Below, piece by piece: positions 32,706 through 40,609 of a stretch of 64,000 nt of DNA (the stretch's first letter is position 1; each line of letters begins with the position of its first letter). Both the position numbers and the translations under genes were made by a program. The notes under the pieces were generated by a model, which saw nothing but the letters and a program-made list of their open reading frames with translations, had not been told where the DNA came from and searched no databases. Origin of the DNA: an uncultured Bacteroidales bacterium (GTDB lineage Bacteria; Bacteroidota; Bacteroidia; Bacteroidales; UBA932); contig CAKVAS010000009.1 of the NCBI GenBank assembly GCA_934725015.1, forward strand, positions 27,972-91,971. The letters are read 5' to 3'.

Positions 32706-35700
32706 ATGAACTTCTTTCATTTCAGGAGTCTTGTCTTCTTCGCCGCCTTGGTGTCCGTGCTTCTGACCTCCTGCGTATCGGAGATTACGGATGCTCCCGC
32801 CGGACCGTCTTCGGAGCGAATCCCGATTTCGCTTTCCGGAGAAATCTCGCAGGTCTATCAGACAAGGGTGAGCGACGGCGGGTTCGCTGACGGGGACAGA
32901 ATCGGGGTGTATGTCGTCGACTTCGAGAATGAAAGCCCGGGAATGCTGAAGAACGCGGGGAACAGGGCTGACAATGTGTGGCACCGGTACTCTTCGGCGG
33001 AGCGCCGGTGGGTTGCAGGCCGGGACATCTATTGGAAGGACAGGAACACCCATGCCGACATATATGCCTACTACCCATATACATACATCGAGAATCCCGC
33101 TTCCCTTGCCCTGACAGTAAGCCGGAACCAGAGGGTCACTTCCGACGGGACGATGTCCGGTTATGAGGCGTCGGATTTCCTGTGGGGCAAGTCGGCGGAT
33201 GTCGCGCCTACGGGGAGGACCGTGACTGTTGAGATGACGCATCGCATGGCATCGGTTGTCGTGAGCCTTGAGGAGGGCGGAGGATTCGGCTCGGGGGAGT
33301 GGGACGCCGCTGTGAAGGAGGTGCTGCTGACCGGGCTCAGGACAGGGGCGGTCGTGAATCTTGCGGACGGCGTGGTGTCGGTTTCGGCTGAATCGCAGGA
33401 AGCCGGCGGCATAATCCCCTATGAAAACGGCGGCGTGTGGCGGGCTGTGGCCGTTCCGCAGAAAGTCGCGTCGGGCACAGCGCTCATCAGCATCACGGTC
33501 AGCGGCAGGACCTTGAAGTTCAGCGTGAAGGAGGATGTGGAGCTTGCCGCTTCGCGTCAGCATAACTTCACCATCGTCGTGAACAGGAAGGAGGACGGGG
33601 ACTTCGACCTTGTTCTCGGAAACTTCGCGGTGTCGGCCTGGGAGAATGACTCGGCGTCGCACGAATGGACGGCGGCGGAATATATAATCGTGAATGTCGC
33701 GCAGGCGGGAACCCTGGAGGAAACGCTTGCCGCGACAACGGAGATTGACAGGGTGCGCAATCTCAAGATTACGGGGCAAATCAACGGACGCGATTTCGCC
33801 GTGATGAGGTATCGTCTCACAAACCTTTCCGCACTGAACCTCAAGGAGGTGAGGATAGTTTCCGGTGACGGGGGCAGCCTCGGTGACGGGGAGGATTTCT
33901 ACGGGAACGATGATGATGTGATTCCTGCCTATGCCCTGAACTCCAAGAAGACTCTGACTTCAATCATATTTCCCGACCGTCTGAAGGGAATCAACGAGTC
34001 CGCGTTCACAGACTGCAACGCGCTTGCGGGTTCGCTGACTTTTCCGGAGGGACTTGAGTTCATCGACAAGGCCGCGTTCAGGAGCTGCTCCTGTCTCAGC
34101 GGCAGCCTGAACCTGCCGAGCACGCTCAAGAGAATCGGCAACTATGACGGCTACCTCGGCTATTGGGACGGAGCCTTTGCCGGCTGCAATTTCGCCTGCG
34201 AGCTCCAGTTGCCGGACGCTCTTGAGGAAATCGGCAAGGGGACGTTTCTCAGCTGCCCATGCATTTACGGAGAACTTCATCTGCCGGAGAACCTGAAATA
34301 CATAGGCGAGGACTCCTTCGCGAACTGCGGCAACCTTCGCGGAACTCTTGTCATTCCTAAGGGAGTCAAGGTTCTGCCTGTGAGGTGTTTCTCCAACGCC
34401 GGCTTTGACGGGAACCTTGTTCTTAATGACGGGCTCTCATCGATTGAAGGCCGCGCATTTGAAAACGTCAAGTTCAGAGGGGAACTTGTGCTGCCGGAAA
34501 GCCTGACTTCTCTCGGCGAGCATTGTTTCAACGGCTGTGACTTTTCCGGAAAGCTTGTTCTTCCGGCGGCGTTGCGAGCCGTCGGGAACTGGATTTTCGC
34601 CCACAACACCCGCCTGTCCGGAGTCCTCGAAATCCCCGAAAATGTCATCAGCATCGGTGTGGGGGCATTCTCCGGCTGCCGTGGCCTTGAGGGACTTGTC
34701 CTTCCGTCCGGTATGGAATCCATACTTGCTGACAGAAACGACTCCGAGGGAGGCGCCTTCCAGAACTGCTTCGGACTTAACAGCATAGTCTGCAAGTGCG
34801 ACATCCCGCCGACAGTGCAGCAGCAGGCGTTTGAAGGCGTGCCTAAGGACAATTTCACGGTGGAGGTTCCGGAATCGGCCGTCATACAGTACCGCGTGGC
34901 GACCGGCTGGAAGGACTTCAAGCGCGTGTCGGCCTACCGCAGGCTTTCTATCCGCCCTTCCGCAGCATCCGCGCTCAACACTTCCGTCACGAGGAAAATC
35001 ACTCTCGACGCCGACGAGGACTGGGTCGTTGCCGAGAAGCCGGACTGGGTGGCTCTTGACAGGACATCCGGGGACGGCAAGGCCGAGCTGGGGCTCACGT
35101 TCCAGCAGATGCCTTCGGGAGAGACCCGCGAGGGGAAGGTGGTCTTCAAGCTTGCCGGAAAGGACTACAGCGTATCCGTTGATGTCAGGCAGTATGATTC
35201 TGAATATGCGGAAGATGAGGTCATTACCATTCAGAGCTCCACGGAGGGAAGCGGCGTGAACGTCGTCTTTCTCGGCGACGGCTACAGCGCGGAGGACATA
35301 AGCAAGGGGCTTCTGATGAAGGACATCGGTGAGGCCGTGGAACATTTCTTCGGCATAGAGCCTTTCCGCACCTACCGCAGCCGCTTTAATGTCTATACGG
35401 CGGCCGCTGTTTCTCCGGAGTCCGGTGTCGGCAGTGTCAACACGATAATATACAACCGCTTCAACACATCCGCAAAGGGCGGGGCCACTCTCGGAGGGCG
35501 TTTCGGAGACAGCGACTATGCTGAAATTTTCAGCTATGCCTGCCGGATGCCGACGGTGAGCGAAGAGAACCTTCCGCAGACCCTCGTCGTCATGATTCCG
35601 AACACGACGGAATACGGCGGGACGACCTACCTCTACGACGACGGCTCCGCGATTGCCTACTGCCCGAAGAGCGACTACGGCTACCCGCAGGACTTCCGGG

Positions 35701-36245
35701 GCATTGTCCAGCACGAGGCCTGCGGGCACGGCTTCGGAAAGCTCGGCGACGAGTACATCTACCACAATGCCTTCGTCGATGCCTGCAAGTGTACCTGCTG
35801 CGGCCATGTCGGGGAATTCAACGCCGCAAAGTCGAAGGGGTGGTTCGCGAACCTGTCCCTGAGCGGGAAGCCGGAGGACGTGCCGTGGAGTCATCTGATT
35901 TACCACGAGAAATACCGCAGTTTCGTTGATATATATGAGGGCGGATTCATGCACAGCAGGGGAGTCTGGCGTTCGGAATACAACAGCTGCATGAACAACG
36001 ACATCCCGTATTTCAGCACCATAAGCCGGGAGGAAATTGTCCGCAGGATTATGGAGTATTCCGGCGGGACGTTCAGCTTTGAGGATTTTGTAGCCAAGGA
36101 CAATCTGGACAGCGCATCACGGTCGCAGGCTTCCCGGAGGATGAAGTCCCGTTCCGGTGTGGGTGAAACGGCAAATTCCCGCGGGCCGCATAATAATCCC
36201 GTATTCTGCTGTGGAAAACGCCCGGAAGTCAGGGATGGAGAATGA
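32706..36245 (+). CDS. Multidomain surface lipoprotein: fimbrillin-like, BspA leucine-rich repeats, BACON-like, M64 metallopeptidase
   Basis: From ATG 32706 (alternative 32694) this 1179-residue lipoprotein (lipobox LLTSC) begins with a fimbrillin-type domain (RIGVYVVDFENESPG, DIYAYYPY, ASDFLWGKSADV). Residues about 420-720 hold some twelve LRR_5/BspA-type repeats (for example LPDALEEIGKGTFLSC, LPENLKYIGEDSFANC, LPESLTSLGEHCFNGC). A BACON-like beta domain follows (DADEDWVVAEKPDWVALD), and the last 330 residues are an M64-type peptidase with HEACGHGFGKLGDEY from His1003, the zinc-binding HExxGH site. M64 includes a clostridial IgA peptidase. The protein should bind and cut proteins at the cell surface. 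Its fimbrillin part is related to its two neighbours. Confidence 0.85.
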   Translation: MNFFHFRSLVFFAALVSVLLTSCVSEITDAPAGPSSERIPISLSGEISQVYQTRVSDGGFADGDRIGVYVVDFENESPGMLKNAGNRADNVWHRYSSAERRWVAGRDIYWKDRNTHADIYAYYPYTYIENPASLALTVSRNQRVTSDGTMSGYEASDFLWGKSADVAPTGRTVTVEMTHRMASVVVSLEEGGGFGSGEWDAAVKEVLLTGLRTGAVVNLADGVVSVSAESQEAGGIIPYENGGVWRAVAVPQKVASGTALISITVSGRTLKFSVKEDVELAASRQHNFTIVVNRKEDGDFDLVLGNFAVSAWENDSASHEWTAAEYIIVNVAQAGTLEETLAATTEIDRVRNLKITGQINGRDFAVMRYRLTNLSALNLKEVRIVSGDGGSLGDGEDFYGNDDDVIPAYALNSKKTLTSIIFPDRLKGINESAFTDCNALAGSLTFPEGLEFIDKAAFRSCSCLSGSLNLPSTLKRIGNYDGYLGYWDGAFAGCNFACELQLPDALEEIGKGTFLSCPCIYGELHLPENLKYIGEDSFANCGNLRGTLVIPKGVKVLPVRCFSNAGFDGNLVLNDGLSSIEGRAFENVKFRGELVLPESLTSLGEHCFNGCDFSGKLVLPAALRAVGNWIFAHNTRLSGVLEIPENVISIGVGAFSGCRGLEGLVLPSGMESILADRNDSEGGAFQNCFGLNSIVCKCDIPPTVQQQAFEGVPKDNFTVEVPESAVIQYRVATGWKDFKRVSAYRRLSIRPSAASALNTSVTRKITLDADEDWVVAEKPDWVALDRTSGDGKAELGLTFQQMPSGETREGKVVFKLAGKDYSVSVDVRQYDSEYAEDEVITIQSSTEGSGVNVVFLGDGYSAEDISKGLLMKDIGEAVEHFFGIEPFRTYRSRFNVYTAAAVSPESGVGSVNTIIYNRFNTSAKGGATLGGRFGDSDYAEIFSYACRMPTVSEENLPQTLVVMIPNTTEYGGTTYLYDDGSAIAYCPKSDYGYPQDFRGIVQHEACGHGFGKLGDEYIYHNAFVDACKCTCCGHVGEFNAAKSKGWFANLSLSGKPEDVPWSHLIYHEKYRSFVDIYEGGFMHSRGVWRSEYNSCMNNDIPYFSTISREEIVRRIMEYSGGTFSFEDFVAKDNLDSASRSQASRRMKSRSGVGETANSRGPHNNPVFCCGKRPEVRDGE

Positions 36246-36268
36246 TTTACCTTAAAATGTAATGATTC

Positions 36269-37138
36269 ATGAAATGTAATTCGTTGATATATATAGCATT
36301 GCTCTGTCTTCCTTTCGCATTCGGATGTTCCGGAGGATATGATTCGGCGGACGGAGAACTCGTACGGGTACGCTTCAGCCTCGAATATCCGGGGATGACG
36401 AAAGTTTCTTCCAATGGGTTTGAGAAGGGCGATGTCGTCGGGTTGTATATGACTGAATATGAGGACGGTAAGGTTTCTTCTCTGCATCTGTCGGGAAATG
36501 CGGTGAACAACGAAGCCCTGACTTTTGACGGTGGCTCGTGGACTCCGGCGAGGAAAGTCTATTGGAACATAGGTACTTTGTACGATGCGTATGGATATTA
36601 TCCAGCCGGCGTGCCTTCCTCTGTGGATGAATATCCTTTCAGTGTCGCGGAGGATCAGTCGGTGGAGGGCGCATACGAAAGTTCCGATTTTCTGTGGGCA
36701 AAGGCGTCAGGGGTGCGCTATCCGCAGACTGTGGCCCTGAAGTTCTCGCACAGGATGAGCCGTGTCGTGATAAGGCTTCTGAAGGGAGAGGGCTTCGAGG
36801 GCGATTTCCCTGACAATCTGTCGGTCAGGATTCATGGGGTCGTGGCTGCCGCCCTTGTCAATCTGGGCACCGGTTCCGTAATGAGTGACGGACGGGCATC
36901 CAAAGTAACCGTTACGGCCAGGCGAGAGTCGGTTGACACTTATGCCGCCATTCTCGTCCCTCAGTCACTCACAAGCAGACAGCCGCTGGTGGAGATTCAG
37001 TATGACGGCGTTTCCTATCTTGTCGAGGGCAGGATGATTTTCCGTTCCGGGACCCGGCATCAGCTGAACATCACTTTGAACAGCAACCCAGACAAGGTCC
37101 GCATCGATGTCGGCGGTGAAGTTCGGGACTGGGACTGA
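36269..37138 (+). CDS. Fimbrillin-family lipoprotein
   Basis: The 289-residue protein has lipobox FAFGC near residue 20 and one fimbrillin-like domain with FEKGDVVGLYMTEYEDGK, NNEALTFDGGSW, DAYGYYPAG, and SSDFLWAKASGV. These blocks align by eye with the neighbours at 31717 and 32706 (SDFLW is shared by all three), so the three genes form a tandem family. It starts 23 bp after the peptidase fusion gene. Such proteins are assembled at the surface as fimbrial subunits or anchors after lipoprotein export. Confidence 0.83.
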   Translation: MKCNSLIYIALLCLPFAFGCSGGYDSADGELVRVRFSLEYPGMTKVSSNGFEKGDVVGLYMTEYEDGKVSSLHLSGNAVNNEALTFDGGSWTPARKVYWNIGTLYDAYGYYPAGVPSSVDEYPFSVAEDQSVEGAYESSDFLWAKASGVRYPQTVALKFSHRMSRVVIRLLKGEGFEGDFPDNLSVRIHGVVAAALVNLGTGSVMSDGRASKVTVTARRESVDTYAAILVPQSLTSRQPLVEIQYDGVSYLVEGRMIFRSGTRHQLNITLNSNPDKVRIDVGGEVRDWD

Positions 37139-37182
37139 AGTCGCGGATTTGCAGTTCTGCGGGCCGCCGGCTTTGCCGTGAG

Positions 37183-38766
37183 TTATTTCAGGATGACCTC
37201 GGTGCCCTCATCCTTGATTACCCGAGCCGTGCTTCCGGACGGGAGAATCAGCCGCTCAAGGGCGCTGTTCCCCTTGCAGTTGACCTGTATCAGAGCGCCG
37301 CAGCCTGACAGGTCAAGCTCGCCGGACAGTCTGTTTGACTGACAGTCGAGCGTCCTGAGCGCCGGCATTCGTCCTATGTCAAGCCCCGTGAGCCTGCTTC
37401 CGAAAAGGAACAGTTCCTCAAGGGTGGTGCAGCCGGTGAGATTGATGCTTTCAAGTTCCGTGTTCTGGCAATACAGCCTTTTCAGTTTCCGACACTCGCT
37501 GATATTCAGACTCTTCAGCGGATTGTTGTCGCACACTACTTCCGTAAGTTCCGGGTTTTCCGACAGGTCGAGAGCCGCAATGTTCTGCCCGCTTACGGAA
37601 AGTTTCCTGAGCGAAGTGAACATCTCAACCCCGTGCAGAGATGATATTCCAGAGTATCTGTTCCTATCAATCTTCATCTCTTCAATATCCGCAGCCTCCA
37701 TCGCCGACACAATCCCGTCATAGTCAGCGTCGAAGTTGTCGCAGAGAAAGTTATTGAATGCAGTGTCTTTAATCTTTGCCGTATAGAGCACCTGAGTGCC
37801 GTCAGGGATGAACCTGCCCTTGTCCATATTCCTGTTGATTCCGTCAATCTCCTGTCCTTCAAGAAGATTGAGCGTTTGCAACGTGGCGCAGTCCCGGCAG
37901 TCGAGGGCTTTTATTGCTGTGTTGCAGAACAGGTCAAGCCGGGTGATGCCGCAGTTCCTGAGGGTGAGGCTGGCGAGCGCGATGTTATATTTGGTGTTGA
38001 TGACGCTTAACGCGCTGCCGGAGGCATCGAGACTTTCAAGGCCGGTCAGCAGGTAGAGCTTTGCGCCGTCTTTCAACATTCCCTGAGCCGACAGCCTCCG
38101 GAGTCCTTTTGCCTGTTCAAAGACTTCATTCATGTCCAGGATGCCGCTGTTGCCGCACGAAAGCTCTTCGAGCGCGGAAGGCTGCGGAAGGGGTATCCGC
38201 GTTACCGGATTCCCGGATATGTCGAGTCTTCGCAGTGCCGTGCAGTGCTCGATTCCTCCGAGCGAGGCCACTCCGGCGTCCGGAAGTGCAATCTCGTCAA
38301 TCTCCGCCGCTTCCTCAAGGCTTATGTACCCGTCCCCGTCAGTGTCGTATCTTGAAACGAGATACTCCTCAAACGCCTTGCTTTCAAAGGTCACGGGCGT
38401 GCGGAACGTGCGTTCCTGACTGTAGAATATGCCCCTCCTCCCTTCCGCGAATGCCCTGACACGGTAGGCCTGTCCGAGTTCGAGCCCGGTGATTTCAACG
38501 CGGTGCAGACCGCTTCCCGGAGTGTCGGAAACAACGGTTTCAAGGCCCGGTTCCGGCTCCGGAGACGTGCCCCAGCACAGTCCACAGGCTTCAATCGCAT
38601 CCGTCCCCGGCCATTCGACCTCATATTCAAACACCGCCGTCGTAGAGCTCAGCTCCGCCGGTGCATACAGCCTCACCTCCGGCCGACGGAACACTCCCGG
38701 CTCCGGGTCGGACAGGCAGGAATGCGCGAACAGCGCCGCAGCCAGCAATATGACGGTTCTTTTCAT
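37183..38766 (-). CDS. Leucine-rich-repeat lipoprotein with FN3-like and EF-hand-like segments
   Basis: The 527-residue protein begins at 38766 (MKRTVILLAAALFAHSC); an upstream open frame is rejected because it overlaps the kinase gene. It has a fibronectin-like domain (EVEWPGTDAIEACGLCWG, YRVRAFAEGRRGIF), a calcium-loop motif DTDGDGYISLEEA, an N-terminal LRR set (TALRRLDISGNPVTRI), a second calcium-like loop DADYDGIVSAMEA, and a C-terminal LRR array (SLRKLSVSGQNI, LTEVVCDNNPLKSLNI, LKRLYCQNTELESI). Internalin-like LRR lipoproteins bind host or bacterial surfaces. It starts 7 bp after the kinase gene and is surely in the same operon. Confidence 0.83.
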   Translation of the reverse strand: MKRTVILLAAALFAHSCLSDPEPGVFRRPEVRLYAPAELSSTTAVFEYEVEWPGTDAIEACGLCWGTSPEPEPGLETVVSDTPGSGLHRVEITGLELGQAYRVRAFAEGRRGIFYSQERTFRTPVTFESKAFEEYLVSRYDTDGDGYISLEEAAEIDEIALPDAGVASLGGIEHCTALRRLDISGNPVTRIPLPQPSALEELSCGNSGILDMNEVFEQAKGLRRLSAQGMLKDGAKLYLLTGLESLDASGSALSVINTKYNIALASLTLRNCGITRLDLFCNTAIKALDCRDCATLQTLNLLEGQEIDGINRNMDKGRFIPDGTQVLYTAKIKDTAFNNFLCDNFDADYDGIVSAMEAADIEEMKIDRNRYSGISSLHGVEMFTSLRKLSVSGQNIAALDLSENPELTEVVCDNNPLKSLNISECRKLKRLYCQNTELESINLTGCTTLEELFLFGSRLTGLDIGRMPALRTLDCQSNRLSGELDLSGCGALIQVNCKGNSALERLILPSGSTARVIKDEGTEVILK

Positions 38767-38773
38767 CGGCGAT

Positions 38774-39931
38774 TCAGAAAATATATTCTTCCGGTGCAAG
38801 TCTGACATCGTGTTCAAAGAACATAACAAAGTATATCGGGACGTAGGTGACGCCGTTCTTTTCAAAGACTTTTGCCTCATTTGACAGGACGTATGCCTGA
38901 CTTGTCGCATAGTCCTTGTTCGCGATGAACTTGTCCAGGGCGCTGTGAATCATGTAGTCCTTGCCGGATTTCACCTCAAACGGGATGGAAGACATATATT
39001 CCGTCGGCGAGGACAGCAGTTCTTTGGTGAGGCCGCGGACGAGGACGTCGATTTTGTGGCGTTCGTGGAGGCGGGAGATGTGCGGGGCGCAGAGCCACAG
39101 GATTATAACGATGGCAAGAGCCGCTGCCGAGAGGACGATGGGGAGCTGCCTGCGGAAGCGCTCTTTCTTGAGAATCAGTTGTTTGAGCGCGGAGGCGTCA
39201 CTGACCCTGCTGCCGATTTCGGGCACGGAGCACTTTGCGGCGACGCCTTTCCAAAAACGGCTGCTGCGCCGGGCCGCGAGGCTTCCGTGCAGCGTCTCGG
39301 CCATGTCTTCGATGACCTTGCCGAGGGCGTAGATGTCGCTGCGCTCGTCGAGAACTGCTCCCCTCACCTGCTCCGGAGCCGCGTAGGATTCCGTTCCGGC
39401 TGCCATCTTCAGTCCCGCGTGGGTGTCAGTGTCGGCGAGTCCGAAGTCTATTATCTTGATATTCCGCCCGTTGCGCGTCAGCATGATGTTTCCCGGCTTG
39501 ATGTCCCGGTGGACTATCTGGCGGTGGTGGAGGGCATCGAGCGCGTCGCAGAGTTCGAGTATGACCTTCCGTGCAAGAGCCGGGGTCATCTCTCTGTCCT
39601 TCAGCAGTCTCTCAAGCGTCTCTCCCTCAATCCATTCCATCACGATGCAGTTGCCGAGCGCTCCCATCGGACGGAAATCCAATGTCGCGCAGATGTTCGG
39701 ATGCACGAGGGCGGAGCCGATTTCATATTCCTTCTCCAGCAGTCCCTCATAGACCGGATTTCCTATATACTCCTCCTTCAACGCCTTGACACACACCACT
39801 TTCCCGTCGATGACCGCCCGCCCGAGCCTCGAATGCCCATCCTCGGAGCAATACACAAACTCCACCTCCGGGGAATCGACGTCCCCGAATCCCTCCTCCA
39901 CGGAACCGAATATGACCGAACTCATTTCCAT
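38774..39931 (-). CDS. Membrane-anchored Hanks-type Ser/Thr protein kinase
   Basis: The 385-residue protein has a kinase domain in residues about 20-245: Lys49 in VCVKALKEE, HRDIKPGN with catalytic Asp143, DFG at 162-164, SYAAPEQV (activation-loop end) and SDIYALG. The glycine loop is degenerate (EDGHSRLGRA). One membrane helix follows at residues about 264-283 (IVLSAAALAIVIILWL), leaving a C-terminal extracytoplasmic domain of about 100 residues with no recognised family. The topology matches receptor-like bacterial kinases. The gene is divergent from 40028 and upstream of an LRR lipoprotein gene, suggesting surface-sensing (inference). Confidence 0.92.
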   Translation of the reverse strand: MEMSSVIFGSVEEGFGDVDSPEVEFVYCSEDGHSRLGRAVIDGKVVCVKALKEEYIGNPVYEGLLEKEYEIGSALVHPNICATLDFRPMGALGNCIVMEWIEGETLERLLKDREMTPALARKVILELCDALDALHHRQIVHRDIKPGNIMLTRNGRNIKIIDFGLADTDTHAGLKMAAGTESYAAPEQVRGAVLDERSDIYALGKVIEDMAETLHGSLAARRSSRFWKGVAAKCSVPEIGSRVSDASALKQLILKKERFRRQLPIVLSAAALAIVIILWLCAPHISRLHERHKIDVLVRGLTKELLSSPTEYMSSIPFEVKSGKDYMIHSALDKFIANKDYATSQAYVLSNEAKVFEKNGVTYVPIYFVMFFEHDVRLAPEEYIF

Positions 39932-39959
39932 TGCGATTGCAAAGTAACGGCTTTTTTCT

Positions 39960-39967
39960 TAAATTTG
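39960..39967 (+). promoter_or_regulatory. -7 box for the exported-protein operon starting at 40028
   Basis: TAAATTTG is an exact TAnnTTTG match in the 96-bp divergent region between the kinase and the lipoprotein gene, 60 bp upstream of the ATG. Confidence 0.5.
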
Positions 39968-40027
39968 AATCCTTTTCGCGGAATGTTGCATTGGGATATG
40001 CTTTTCCGGAACTTGAATTTTGAGATT

Positions 40028-40609
40028 ATGCGGATTCTGAAATGTGTGCTTGCGTCTTCTGTGCTTCCGGTGATGCTTTGCGGTTGTCGGAATCGGTCTG
40101 TTGATGATGGCGGCCGGGCGAGCGATGATGCGACAGAATGTCTTGACACAACTAATTGCCTGAACGGGTATTATATCGTCAGCGGCGGTTCGGGGGAGGG
40201 AGTGGTCGATGCGGCGGGCGGTGTCGTCGTGCCGGTTTCTTGCGAGAGTCTTTATTTCATTGAGGATGACGTGATTGCCGGTTTCTCGGGAGGGAATTGG
40301 CGGTTTTTCAGCACTGCCGGTGATGTGATTGCCGAGATGTCCGGAGCGGCAGATGAGGCTCCGGAGATGTTGTTTGATAAATATGTGGCTGCACGGAGGG
40401 AGCAGGAGCGTGTCTGGGAGGGGATTGTTTGCGGATATGAGCGATTTTGCGAAAGATGTGCCGTGGAGGGTTCTGCTTTCGGGGATATGAAGACGGTCGC
40501 CGACAGCCTTCGGGCGGGAATGCAGGTTGCCGACGGGCAGATGAGCGAAGGACAGAGGCGTCGGGTTGAACAGGCATACGGGAAATATCGGGAGGGGAGA
40601 GCGTTATGA
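40028..40609 (+). CDS. Small uncharacterised lipoprotein
   Basis: The 193-residue protein starts at ATG 40028 (MRILKCVLASSVLPVMLCGC, lipobox LCGC). Upstream the same frame is open for about 1 kb but only as the antisense shadow of the kinase gene. The mature part has short beta segments (NGYYIVSGGSGEGVVDAAGG) followed by a helical region rich in Glu and Arg. No family is recognised. The stop overlaps the next ATG (ATGA), so the two are translationally coupled. It is divergent from the kinase and may belong to the same regulatory unit. Confidence 0.7.
   Translation: MRILKCVLASSVLPVMLCGCRNRSVDDGGRASDDATECLDTTNCLNGYYIVSGGSGEGVVDAAGGVVVPVSCESLYFIEDDVIAGFSGGNWRFFSTAGDVIAEMSGAADEAPEMLFDKYVAARREQERVWEGIVCGYERFCERCAVEGSAFGDMKTVADSLRAGMQVADGQMSEGQRRRVEQAYGKYREGRAL

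Noticed and set aside
34437..35954. 505-codon minus-strand ORF opposite the M64 fusion
   Set aside because: Antisense shadow; the plus-strand protein shows clear LRR and HExxGH motifs.
38945..40027. Long N-terminal extension of the lipoprotein at 40028
   Set aside because: It is the antisense of the kinase gene and would hide a proper lipoprotein signal.
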